A stretch of DNA of 16,496 nucleotides. Origin: an uncultured bacterium (GTDB lineage Bacteria; Hydrogenedentota; Hydrogenedentia; Hydrogenedentales; CAITNO01). Shown here in pieces: positions 1 to 6,486 of the stretch (within the stretch, counting starts at the first letter, position 1; each line of letters starts with the position of its first letter). Both the position numbers and the translations under genes were made by a program. The notes under the pieces were generated by a model that was not told the DNA's origin, did no database searches, and saw nothing but the letters and a program-made list of their open reading frames with translations. The stretch lies in contig CALDSM010000510.1 of assembly GCA_937923585.1 (NCBI GenBank), positions 1 through 16,496 of the forward strand, given 5' to 3'.

Positions 1-156
1 CATCGGCGTCCCCGAATCGGGGAAGGCCATAATTGCCTTCAGCGTGCGTTCAACCTCCGCAAGAAAGCGCCGCCCCAAATTGAATGACTTGTGTTCATAG
101 TACCGCGCCGCCGCAACCATCTCGTTTTCAGCAGCGCGTAAGAAACGGGCGGTCAT
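1..156 (-). CDS. RelE/ParE-family toxin, partial (C-terminus outside window)
   Basis: Toxin half of a type II toxin-antitoxin pair. Only the first 52 residues are present, and the frame is open to the window edge. The reading frame starts MTARFLRAAENEMVAAARYY and ends near FPDSGTPM. Known RelE/ParE toxins share this layout: a short N-terminal strand, a helix rich in A/E with a Y-Y pair, then the F-P-x-x-G turn. The start ATG (154-156) overlaps the antitoxin stop codon as ATGA, which indicates translational coupling and is typical of these modules. Family members act on ribosome-bound mRNA (RelE) or on gyrase (ParE). The visible part cannot decide between them, because the C-terminal catalytic residues are missing. 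Confidence 0.8.
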   Translation of the reverse strand, partial: MTARFLRAAENEMVAAARYYEHKSFNLGRRFLAEVERTLKAIMAFPDSGTPM

Positions 157-380
157 CCCCCGAGCTTCCGGTATGCGTCCCGGAAGACTTCTTCGGCCAC
201 CCGCGCCGGCAGGGCGCCTCTTTGGTACTCCTCATAGCGCCGTTCGGCTTCTTCCAGCCACAGCCGCTCATGCATCGCGACGGTGTCATCGCCAAGACTG
301 CACAGGAGACGTTCGGCCAGCAGAGCGCGCTCCTGTTCTGTCAGTCTCAATGCCTCATTTTCAATCTCGGCGAAACTCAT
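153..380 (-). CDS. Addiction-module antitoxin (TIGR02574-like)
   Basis: A 75-residue protein starting MSFAEIENEALRLTEQERAL. The N-terminal helix, with its L-T-E-Q-E-R-A-L-L-A-E-R-L-L pattern followed by S-L-G-D, matches the 'putative addiction module component' antitoxin family, which pairs with RelE/ParE toxins. The toxin gene follows with a 4-base overlap, so the two should be co-translated. The start ATG (378-380) has an AAGGA Shine-Dalgarno 6 bases upstream. Family antitoxins bind and neutralise the toxin and usually repress their own promoter. The gene lies 85 bases after the preceding SCP2-like gene and has a candidate -10 of its own, so it is probably a separate unit from the metabolic operon. 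Confidence 0.82.
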   Translation of the reverse strand: MSFAEIENEALRLTEQERALLAERLLCSLGDDTVAMHERLWLEEAERRYEEYQRGALPARVAEEVFRDAYRKLGG

Positions 381-409
381 GGCTGTTCCTTCTTCTCGGT
401 TCCTTTCCT

Positions 410-415
410 ATTATA
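410..415 (-). promoter_or_regulatory. Candidate -10 box of the toxin-antitoxin operon
   Basis: A perfect TATAAT on the minus strand, about 30 bases upstream of the antitoxin ATG, in an AT-richer gap. No convincing -35 hexamer is visible 16-18 bases further upstream, where the sequence is A-rich. The call therefore rests on the -10 alone. Confidence 0.4.
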
Positions 416-465
416 GCGCGATTTGCCCCTGTTTTTGTTTTACCGGACGGGAAGCAATACCCCGT

Positions 466-1257
466 CTACACCAACAGGTTGGCAATGCGCTGCATGAAGT
501 CGCCGATGCGGGAGCCGTATTCGGGGGAACCGTCGTTGACGACCATGCCCTTGGTCATCGCTTCGACAATGGGCACCTCGTTGCCGAGGATGGGCAGGGC
601 CTCATCCACGCCGGCAAATTTCATGTGGACGAAAGGCTGTCTGCGCTCGTAGACGCCGCGCCCCGCCTTGGTCTGGCCCGCCTTGATTTTGAGGTGGCAC
701 GCGATGTCGGTGCCGTTGACGCTCCACTGGTAGATGCGCTCGGGCTGCTTGGTGGTCCACTTGACCATCTCGGGGTCGCCGAACTTGTTTAACTGGCTGA
801 GCGCGGTGGAAACCATGTACAGCGTCATTTTGACCTTGAGCCGCTTCAGTTCGTCCGTCTTGGGCTTGGCATCGGGCATGAGCAGTTTGAGGCCAAGCAG
901 CAATCCGAAGGTCTTGGCCAACAGGCCGAAATTGCGGAAGGCGCTCTGCACCAGCGGTCCCGGCGACGGCAGTACGGGCTTGCCGCGGAACATGGCGTTC
1001 ATCTTGGCCACGCTGGAGAAGACGAAATGGACATCCGGGTTGTCAACCAGTTCTTGAACCAGACTGAACGCGCCATTCTCGAAACGGATATGCGCGCCGA
1101 CGGGGCCGGACTCGTCTTTGGCGGAGAACTGGATGGTGCCCGACACGCCCTCAAACTGGGCGCGCTTCTTGGGATCGTCCTCGACCATGACCTTGATCAG
1201 GGGCAATACGGCGCGCAGCACGATGCGCGCGGTGAGCATGTCTTCGGTGGTCGCCAT
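466..1257 (-). CDS. SCP2 (sterol carrier)-like protein A
   Basis: A 263-residue soluble protein with no signal peptide. It appears to contain two SCP2-like halves. The first ends around VHFVFSSVAKMNAMFRGKP (residues ~76-95). The second begins near residue 185 and ends in the C-terminal helix RIGDFMQRIANLL. SCP2 domains bind lipids or other hydrophobic molecules in a cavity. The cargo here is unknown. It is a distant paralogue of the gene at 4578-5342: both have an aligned V-H-x-x-F-x(5)-x-N-A-M-F-x-G block and a similar tail. The start has a GAGG Shine-Dalgarno inside the end of the transketolase gene, only 3 bases from that gene's stop, so it belongs to the same operon. The SCP2 assignment comes from pattern resemblance, so the family call is moderate. 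Confidence 0.62.
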   Translation of the reverse strand: MATTEDMLTARIVLRAVLPLIKVMVEDDPKKRAQFEGVSGTIQFSAKDESGPVGAHIRFENGAFSLVQELVDNPDVHFVFSSVAKMNAMFRGKPVLPSPGPLVQSAFRNFGLLAKTFGLLLGLKLLMPDAKPKTDELKRLKVKMTLYMVSTALSQLNKFGDPEMVKWTTKQPERIYQWSVNGTDIACHLKIKAGQTKAGRGVYERRQPFVHMKFAGVDEALPILGNEVPIVEAMTKGMVVNDGSPEYGSRIGDFMQRIANLLV

Positions 1258-1260
1258 CGT

Positions 1261-2280
1261 CTACACCTCGTCTTCCCAGTCCTCGTCGGCCTCGAAATCG
1301 CGTCCGAGAATCTCGCGCACCTTGTCCACAATGCCGTCGGTGTCGGTTTTGTAGAGGTGCATGAGATCCTCGGGGTAACCGTGCGGCGTGAACACGTCGG
1401 GGATGCCGACCTTCTCGAACGCGCAGCCTTTGCCGCTCGCGGCGATCACGTCAGCCACGGCCGAGCCAAGCCCGCCGATGACGTTGTGGTCCTCGACAGT
1501 GAGGATGCGGCGCGTGTCGGCCACGGCCTTCAGGATTGCGTCCTTGTCAATCGGCTTGATGGTGTGCATGTTCAGCACGCGCACGCTCACGCCGCCGTCG
1601 GTTTGGAGGATCTTGGCTGCCTCCAGCGCCTGGAACACGGTCGGACCGCAGCAGATTACGGTGATGTCCGTGCCGGGATGCATTTCCACGGCCTTGCCGA
1701 TCTCGAACGAGTCGTCCTCGCCGGCATAGGCGGCGGGCTCGAAGCCGCGGCCGATGCGGATGTACACCGGACCGTTGATGTCCATGCATTTTTTGACCGC
1801 CTGAGCGGTCTCAAAACCGTCGGCGGGGACTATGACCGTCAGGTTCGGGAAAGCGCGCACGATGGACAGGTCCTCGAAGGCATGGTGGGTGGAGCCCGCC
1901 GAACCGAAGGAAGTGCCGCCGTGCGTGGCGATTATTTTGACGTTGAGATTCTGGTAGCAGATGTCGGTGCGCAGGAACTCGCAGGCGCGCATGGACGCGA
2001 AGGCCGAGAAGGTGGACACGAACGGGAGCAACCCGGCCTTGGCCATCCCCGCGGCCACACCAAACATGTTCTGCTCGGCGATGCCGAAGTTGAAGAAGCG
2101 GTCCGGAAACTTGTCGCCGAACGCGCCAATCTGCGTGGACTTGGCGAGGTCGGCGGAGAGGCCCACAATTTCCGGGTGCATGCCGCCGAGATCGGTGAGC
2201 ACAACGCCGTAGATTTCGCGCGCGCTCATCTTCAGCGCGTCATACACGGTCCAGGTAACGGTGCTTTCTGCCTTGGCCAT
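1261..2280 (-). CDS. Transketolase, C-terminal subunit (pyrimidine-binding and C-terminal domains)
   Basis: A 339-residue split-transketolase partner that should pair with the subunit encoded just upstream. The pyrimidine-binding domain covers about residues 12-180. It carries the catalytic glutamate block F-G-I-A-E-Q-N-M (E69), which activates thiamine diphosphate, and the T-H-G-G-T-S-F-G-S-A-G-S-T-H-H block (~119-133). The C-terminal domain follows, with VEDHNVIGGLGSAVADV around residues 275-291. Known enzymes transfer two-carbon ketol units between sugar phosphates in the pentose phosphate pathway. Split forms also occur in dedicated pathways (apulose phosphate, sulfosugar and secondary-metabolite transketolases), so the substrate cannot be assumed. 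The ATG has a GGAGG Shine-Dalgarno 8 bases upstream, lying over the end of the N-subunit gene (3-base gap). Confidence 0.93.
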   Translation of the reverse strand: MAKAESTVTWTVYDALKMSAREIYGVVLTDLGGMHPEIVGLSADLAKSTQIGAFGDKFPDRFFNFGIAEQNMFGVAAGMAKAGLLPFVSTFSAFASMRACEFLRTDICYQNLNVKIIATHGGTSFGSAGSTHHAFEDLSIVRAFPNLTVIVPADGFETAQAVKKCMDINGPVYIRIGRGFEPAAYAGEDDSFEIGKAVEMHPGTDITVICCGPTVFQALEAAKILQTDGGVSVRVLNMHTIKPIDKDAILKAVADTRRILTVEDHNVIGGLGSAVADVIAASGKGCAFEKVGIPDVFTPHGYPEDLMHLYKTDTDGIVDKVREILGRDFEADEDWEDEV

Positions 2281-2283
2281 TGC

Positions 2284-3114
2284 TCAGCCCTCCCCTATCG
2301 AGGCCTTGGCCTTGGCGACCAGGTCCGCGCCCAAACCGCCGTAGTGCCAGGCAGCCTTGCCTTCCATGAAGTCCACGCCTTTCCCTTTCACCGTCTCGCA
2401 CAGGACCATGACCGGACCTTTCTTATAGTCAATGGCGAACTCGATGGCTTCGGACAACGCCTTCAGGTCGTGGCCGTCCACCTCGCGCGTCTCCCATCCG
2501 AAGGCGCGCCATTTGTCGCCCAGCGGCTCCAATGACATGATCTTCTCCGTGTTGCCGTCAATCATGTAATGGTTGCGGTCAAGGAAACCGATGAGGTTGC
2601 CGGTCTTGTAATGGGCCGCAGACATGGCCGCCTCCCAAATCGAACCCTCGTCGCTCTCGCCGTCGCCGATAATGCAGAAGGTGCGCCAGTCCTTCCTGAG
2701 CACCCGCGCGCCCAGCGCCAGCCCGACCGCCTGGCAGAGCCCGTGCCCCATCGAACCGGTCGAAATCTCGCAGCCGACCGCCTTGTGGCTGTCCAGGTGC
2801 ATGCCCAGTTTCGAGCCGGTCTCATTGAAGGTCTTGAGGTCTTCCATCGGGAAATAGCCGCGGTTGGCCAGCACCACGGCGTGGCCCATGCCTCCATGCC
2901 CTTTGCTGAGCACGAAGCGGTCACGGTCCTCCCAATCCGGCCGGGCCGGGTCGATCTTCATGTACTTCCAGTACAGCAGCACCAAAATGTCGGCCATACT
3001 GAGCGAGCCGCCAATATGCGCTCCGCCGGACCATCCTGTAACGTCAACCATATCCCGGCGCACTTTCGCTGCAGTCCGGGAAAGGTCTTTAAGTTCCTGA
3101 TCGGTCAATGGCAT
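2284..3114 (-). CDS. Transketolase, N-terminal subunit (thiamine diphosphate-binding)
   Basis: A 276-residue N-terminal half of a split transketolase. Visible motifs are A-H-I-G-G-S-L-S (~32-39, with the substrate/cofactor histidine), KGHGGMGHAVVLANRGYF (~71-88), and the thiamine diphosphate motif. That motif begins G-D-G-E-S-D-E-G at residue 150 and ends with F-L-D-R-N around residue 181, the N that completes the GDG-(n)-N metal/diphosphate site. Length is normal for this subunit. The start ATG has an AGAGG Shine-Dalgarno 10 bases upstream. It sits 178 bases after the aminotransferase gene, with a hairpin-forming repeat in the gap, so expression could be uncoupled from that gene. It is translationally close to the C subunit. 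Confidence 0.93.
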   Translation of the reverse strand: MPLTDQELKDLSRTAAKVRRDMVDVTGWSGGAHIGGSLSMADILVLLYWKYMKIDPARPDWEDRDRFVLSKGHGGMGHAVVLANRGYFPMEDLKTFNETGSKLGMHLDSHKAVGCEISTGSMGHGLCQAVGLALGARVLRKDWRTFCIIGDGESDEGSIWEAAMSAAHYKTGNLIGFLDRNHYMIDGNTEKIMSLEPLGDKWRAFGWETREVDGHDLKALSEAIEFAIDYKKGPVMVLCETVKGKGVDFMEGKAAWHYGGLGADLVAKAKASIGEG

Positions 3115-3135
3115 ATTGAAAAAACCTCTCTTGCT

Positions 3136-3214
3136 TTTCTTTGCGTTCTATGTGTTCTATGCGGTTCCTTACTCTTCCTCTTCAACCGCAAAGAACGCAG
3201 AGAACGCAAAGAAA
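3136..3214. repeat. 31-bp inverted repeat built of 9-nt units (28/31 paired, 17-nt loop)
   Basis: Arms at 3136-3166 and 3184-3214 are reverse complements with three mismatches. Each arm is itself three 9-nt units related to GCAAAGAAC (right arm units start at 3188, 3197 and 3206). Transcribed in the operon direction, this would fold into a long, slightly imperfect stem between the aminotransferase and transketolase genes. There is no clear U tract, so a role as terminator, attenuator or mRNA-stability element is only inference. Confidence 0.75.
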
Positions 3215-3249
3215 GACTGTCGCCAAACCCCGCGATTTCTATTGTCTTC

Positions 3250-3282
3250 TTCCGTGTCGATCCGTGTATTCCGTGGTGGCTC
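3250..3282. repeat. Short periodic repeat (CCGTG every 9-10 nt)
   Basis: CCGTG recurs at 3252, 3262 and 3271, just past the aminotransferase stop. On the minus strand it reads CACGGAATA, CACGGATCGA, CACGGAAGA. It lies directly next to the 31-bp inverted repeat but has an unrelated sequence. Confidence 0.6.
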
Positions 3283-3292
3283 TTTCTTGGCT

Positions 3293-4561
3293 TTAGACGT
3301 TTCCTCTAATTGCCTTGAATGCTTCGTCACAGATTCCCAAAGTCTCTTGAATGTCCTCGTCCGTGTGGGCCGTTGATACAAACCAATTGTGATGCGATGT
3401 GAAGAATGCGCCGCGGCGGGTACATTCGGCGCACCATTTCTGTTGCAGCATCAGCGTCGGATCATCCGTTATGCGCACATACATCATGGCGGGCTCGCCG
3501 GTTACCTTGAGCGCATAGCCATGACTGGCAGCCACGTCGATCATGCCCTTGGCGAGTTTCTCGCCCGTCTCGCGCAGGATTTTAGGTCCGTCGATTCGGC
3601 GCAATTCCGTCAGCGTGGCGATGGCCGCGGCCATGGGCCCGGCACTGAACCAGTAACTGCCCGTGTGAAACACTTTCGACACATCCTTGCGCAGCGCGTC
3701 GGTTCCGACCAGCGCAGAGATGGGATATCCGTTGCCGATGGCCTTGCAGAAGGCGATCAGATCGGGCTTGAAACCGTACTGTTCGCAGGAGCCGCCCAGA
3801 TTCACGCGGAACCCGGCGCGCACGTCGTCTATGATGAACACGATGCCGTGCTTCTTCAGCATGGCCTGCACCTGCTGCCAGTAACCGGGCGCGGGCAGTT
3901 CGTTGTCCGTGAAAATCGGGTGATGATAGGGCGAGGAAATGAAACCCGCCACGTCGTTTGGATACTGCGAAATGGCGCGCTCCAGCGCGACCACGTCATT
4001 GAACGGGATGCGGATGATGTGGTTGAGGTCGTCGTCCGTCAGGCCGTGGTGGCCCGGCCCCTGCATCCAGGGCGTGGTGCCGTGGTAACCGCCCTTGATG
4101 GCGATAATCTTCTTGCGGCCCGTGGCCGCGCGCGCCGTCATCACCGCGAGATTGGTCATGTCCGCGCCGTTCTTGGCGAAGAAGGCCCAGTCGGCGATGG
4201 GAATCATGTCCACCAGCAGTTCGGCCAGTTCGATCATGCGCGGCGAGCAGAGGGAGTTCGTGTCCGACTGCTCCATCTGCGCCTTGTAGGCCGCATCCAC
4301 AACGGGATTGGCATAGCCCAGAATCATGGGGCCGTAGGCGCACATGTAGTCTATGAACCGGTTCCCGTCAACGTCCCAGAAGTAGGCGCCCTGTGCCTTC
4401 TCAGACCAGAACGGATAGGCGCTGACCGGCACATAGGGCGGCGGGCCGAAGTGCCCGTAGATGCCGCCGGGTATGACTTTGGAAGCCCGCGCCAGCAGTT
4501 CGGTGGATTTCGGATACTCATAAGGTGTCATGGACGCGTCCTCGCCTGTTGCCGCCGCCAT
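3293..4561 (-). CDS. Class III (HemL-like) PLP-dependent aminotransferase
   Basis: A 422-residue fold-type I aminotransferase most similar in pattern to glutamate-1-semialdehyde aminomutase. It has S-K-V-I-P-G-G near the N-terminus (~27-33), FFAKNGADMTNLAVMTARAATG (~127-148) followed by KGGYHGTT (~156-163), which matches the phosphate-binding region, and I-I-D-D-V-R-A-G-F-R (~243-252). The internal aldimine lysine is in F-C-K-A-I-G-N-G-Y-P (K273). The usual D-E-V triad is D-D-V here. No heme genes are nearby. The neighbours are a transketolase and SCP2-like genes, so a role in heme synthesis is unlikely and the substrate is unknown. Start choice: ATG 4561 has a strong GGGGAGG Shine-Dalgarno 9 bases upstream. 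An alternative ATG at 4531, with GAGG 8 bases upstream, would remove ten residues. Confidence 0.85.
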   Translation of the reverse strand: MAAATGEDASMTPYEYPKSTELLARASKVIPGGIYGHFGPPPYVPVSAYPFWSEKAQGAYFWDVDGNRFIDYMCAYGPMILGYANPVVDAAYKAQMEQSDTNSLCSPRMIELAELLVDMIPIADWAFFAKNGADMTNLAVMTARAATGRKKIIAIKGGYHGTTPWMQGPGHHGLTDDDLNHIIRIPFNDVVALERAISQYPNDVAGFISSPYHHPIFTDNELPAPGYWQQVQAMLKKHGIVFIIDDVRAGFRVNLGGSCEQYGFKPDLIAFCKAIGNGYPISALVGTDALRKDVSKVFHTGSYWFSAGPMAAAIATLTELRRIDGPKILRETGEKLAKGMIDVAASHGYALKVTGEPAMMYVRITDDPTLMLQQKWCAECTRRGAFFTSHHNWFVSTAHTDEDIQETLGICDEAFKAIRGNV

Positions 4562-4577
4562 TGCCCGTTGCCTCCCC

Positions 4578-5342
4578 TCATGCAAGGTACCGCTCGACGC
4601 GGTCCATAATCAGCGAAGCGCTGTCAATCAGCGGGAGCATGCCCCAGATGGCCACGTCGCCGCGCCCGATGGCGGCCAGCCCGTCCTCCTTGCCCGACAG
4701 CACGGCCTGCGCCACGTTGATGCCGCGGAAGGTCATGGTCGCGTCGGGACGGTCAATGCGGCCGCGGCCCGCATCCGCGCCATTCGGGCCAAAGATGATC
4801 CACGCCGCCGGGCCGTCTTCGCCGACAGCCAGTTGCACCCGTCCGGGCGGCGTGGCCGCCGCAATCTTGCCCGACGTCGCTTCGGTCTTCACCAGTTCAC
4901 GCACGGCGTTCGCCGCGGTATGCAGCGTCATGGTGGTGTTTGCCGCAAGAAAGGCCGGATCGTCGAGCATGCCGGGACCGGGTTTCAGGTAGTGCTCCAG
5001 CCGCGCGGTAACCCGGGGAAACTCATTCTTCAGGAAACCGAGCCGCTTGAATCCCTTGAGCGGAATCGGGGGAATGGCGCTCCCCGCAAACATCGCGTTC
5101 AGATGGCCCGGCGTGGCAAAGAACAGGTGCACCTCCGACAGCGAGGCTCCGCCCAACCCGGTCCGGCATTCACCGCCGCGGAATTCCACCCATGCCCGGG
5201 GCCCGCCGAGCACGGTGAACTGAATGCCGATGTTCCAATCCTGAACGAGTTTCTGCGATTCAGGGTCGAGCCTGCACAATTCGGAAAGATTCTGGAGCAC
5301 TGCGCCCAGATTCAGACTCGCCTTAATCTTCTCAACACCCAT
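4578..5342 (-). CDS. SCP2 (sterol carrier)-like protein B, first gene of the operon
   Basis: A 254-residue protein starting MGVEKIKASLNLG. Like its paralogue at 466-1257 it has two SCP2-like halves. The first ends around VHLFFATPGHLNAMFAGSA. The second has the family-like ending G-R-G-D-V-A-I-W-G-M-L-P-L-I-D followed by a helix. ATG 5342 was chosen because it has a GGAGGG Shine-Dalgarno about 10 bases upstream. A longer frame reaches 5510, but its N-terminal part only reads through a 9-nt periodic repeat, and no Shine-Dalgarno supports it. The stop lies 16 bases before the aminotransferase start, and that gene's Shine-Dalgarno falls in the gap. Two related lipid-binding-type proteins at the two ends of one operon suggest handling of a hydrophobic compound. 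Confidence 0.62.
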   Translation of the reverse strand: MGVEKIKASLNLGAVLQNLSELCRLDPESQKLVQDWNIGIQFTVLGGPRAWVEFRGGECRTGLGGASLSEVHLFFATPGHLNAMFAGSAIPPIPLKGFKRLGFLKNEFPRVTARLEHYLKPGPGMLDDPAFLAANTTMTLHTAANAVRELVKTEATSGKIAAATPPGRVQLAVGEDGPAAWIIFGPNGADAGRGRIDRPDATMTFRGINVAQAVLSGKEDGLAAIGRGDVAIWGMLPLIDSASLIMDRVERYLA

Positions 5343-5456
5343 AACCGTATGACCCTCCAACCGTGCCGGCATGCCGCCGCCGGGGGGGTTGAAACTAGCA
5401 TAGACGGGGGGTGTTTTCAAAATGTCGGGGCACGATGGGATTCGCCGGCGAGAGGC

Positions 5457-5493
5457 ATGGGATATGTGGGAAGTATGGGATAAATGGGAAGGG
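5457..5493. repeat. 9-nt periodic repeat (GGGA every 9 nt, four units)
   Basis: GGGA recurs at 5459, 5468, 5477 and 5486, exactly 9 bases apart. On the minus strand the units read TCCCATTTA, TCCCATACT, TCCCACATA, TCCCATGCC. It lies between the SCP2-like gene and the degenerate pseudopilin-like gene and covers the false N-terminal extension of the SCP2-like frame. Confidence 0.7.
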
Positions 5494-5506
5494 TCTGGGC
5501 GGCGAG

Positions 5507-5569
5507 TCACTTCCCCATGGTGTCGAGCGCTTCGAGGGCGCTGATCGTCTTCGGCCCATCCGTCATTGG
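5507..5569 (-). pseudogene. Detached C-terminal tail of the zinc-ribbon/pseudopilin-like gene
   Basis: Read on the minus strand, these bases encode PMTDGPKTISALEALDTMGK followed by TGA. This is clearly the counterpart of the last residues of the intact upstream paralogue (PMTDRSLNALKELDAMGK). It has no start of its own. It is out of frame by one base with the 5571-6461 gene and lies just behind that gene's new stop codon. It is the original 3' end, cut off by the inverted duplication at 5552-5681. Confidence 0.8.
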
Positions 5570-5681
5570 TTCAGATCCGGAGGTGGCAATGTAGTGTTCC
5601 CGGATATTTGACGTACTCAACATGCCCATCCATGAACACTACATTGCCACCTCCGGATCTGAACCAATGACGGATGGGCCG
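5552..5681. repeat. Perfect 48-bp inverted repeat with 34-nt loop, inside a coding region
   Basis: Bases 5552-5599 and 5634-5681 are exact reverse complements over 48 bp. The right copy encodes the conserved residues R-P-I-R-H-W-F-R-S-G-G-G-N-V-V-F, which align with the intact paralogues, so it is the original. The left copy replaces the expected codons after K-Y-P-G and introduces TLHCHLRI and a stop. A perfect arm of this length in a gene suggests a recent event. Confidence 0.9.
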
Positions 5682-6461
5682 TTCAATGAATATCGGCATG
5701 CTACTCTGGGCTAGGTTGGCAGAACCGGGGTTGTTGATGTCCGTGACCATGAGCCGTTCAACACCCTCTTGCAGCCGATAGATAATCTCTCCGCCGTTGG
5801 TCCCCTTGCCTCTTGGCACGGGGATGTCATCGTCGAGAGGTTGTCCCGCTGCCATGCGCTGCCGGTAGACCTCGCAGAAATTCTCCACATCCTCGTCACC
5901 ACAAAGCGCATACCCCAGGTAGAAGTAGCTTTGGTCGTCCAGTAATTGCTCGGGCTTGAGTTTCCCCATGCTTTCTGTGCGGTGGGACGGACAAACCAGG
6001 ATGCGGGGATCGTCCAGAAACTTGGGGTACACTTCCTCCTTGTCAAACATCAGGCATCCTGGTTTGCCCGAAATGCTGGGAAAGGCGTGGTTCTTGTTTT
6101 CCTTATCCACACAGTACATCTTCACCACCATGCCCAACTGGTTGAGATTGTTCTGGCAGGACATGCGTTCTGCAACTTCTCTGGCGCGGGCGAGGACGTT
6201 TGCCACGGCCCCGATGCCAAGACAGACAAACGCCAGGATGGCAAGGACGAGACAGGCAATCGCCTGAGACTTGGAGCCGTCCTGAATTGGGGGTGGCGGT
6301 GATGCAGACAGTTTTGCCGATGCAACAGGAATGGCCGGCGGACCGCTTTCCATGGGGCACTGTGTGGCAGCGCCGCATCCCCCGCATTTGACGGTCCGGC
6401 CCGCGTACTGGTCCGGAACATCCAGTTGCGCCCCGCAGTTCGGACAGGTGTGCTGGATCAT
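5571..6461 (-). CDS. Zinc-ribbon/H-X9-DG (DUF1559-like) membrane protein, degenerate copy
   Basis: A 296-residue paralogue of the gene just upstream (25-base gap, same operon). It has an N-terminal zinc ribbon (C6-x2-C9 and C26-x2-C29), a Pro-rich linker and one remaining hydrophobic segment (~66-88). The pseudopilin-like region starts LARAREVAERMSCQNNLNQLG (~90), with the FMDGHVEYVKYPG block at ~275-288. Two lesions are visible. About 53 residues of the DUF4190-like membrane region present in the paralogue are missing in frame. The last ~20 residues are replaced by TLHCHLRI because of the inverted duplication. The ATG has an AAGGAG Shine-Dalgarno 8 bases upstream. It may still be made, but it looks like a decaying duplicate. 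Function is unknown, and it lacks a type IV prepilin leader. Confidence 0.75.
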   Translation of the reverse strand: MIQHTCPNCGAQLDVPDQYAGRTVKCGGCGAATQCPMESGPPAIPVASAKLSASPPPPIQDGSKSQAIACLVLAILAFVCLGIGAVANVLARAREVAERMSCQNNLNQLGMVVKMYCVDKENKNHAFPSISGKPGCLMFDKEEVYPKFLDDPRILVCPSHRTESMGKLKPEQLLDDQSYFYLGYALCGDEDVENFCEVYRQRMAAGQPLDDDIPVPRGKGTNGGEIIYRLQEGVERLMVTDINNPGSANLAQSSMPIFIERPIRHWFRSGGGNVVFMDGHVEYVKYPGTLHCHLRI

Positions 6462-6486
6462 GAGGAGGACTCCTTGGGCGGGTTAA

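Noticed and set aside
446..466. Intrinsic terminator after the SCP2-like gene
   Set aside because: A 6-bp stem (446-451/461-466) exists, but on the transcribed strand it is followed by an A-rich stretch, not a T-run.
1027..2535. Long plus-strand open frame (502 codons)
   Set aside because: It lies opposite the transketolase genes and the start of the SCP2-like gene, whose motifs and Shine-Dalgarno sites are clear. The frame is rich in H, R, G and V, as expected for the antisense of GC-rich codons.
3293..4561. Heme-pathway glutamate-1-semialdehyde aminomutase (hemL)
   Set aside because: The overall fold and lysine motif fit the superfamily, but the DEV motif is DDV and the neighbours are not heme genes, so the specific name is not supported.
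5386..5420. Sigma70 promoter upstream of the SCP2-like/aminotransferase operon
   Set aside because: A TATGCT-like -10 and a TTGAAA exist on the minus strand, but they are only 12 bases apart, too short for a functional pair.
5343..5510. N-terminal extension of SCP2-like protein B up to 5510
   Set aside because: The added residues (MTRRPDPSHLSHTSHISH and on) only translate the 9-nt periodic repeat, and no Shine-Dalgarno is present. ATG 5342 has a strong one.
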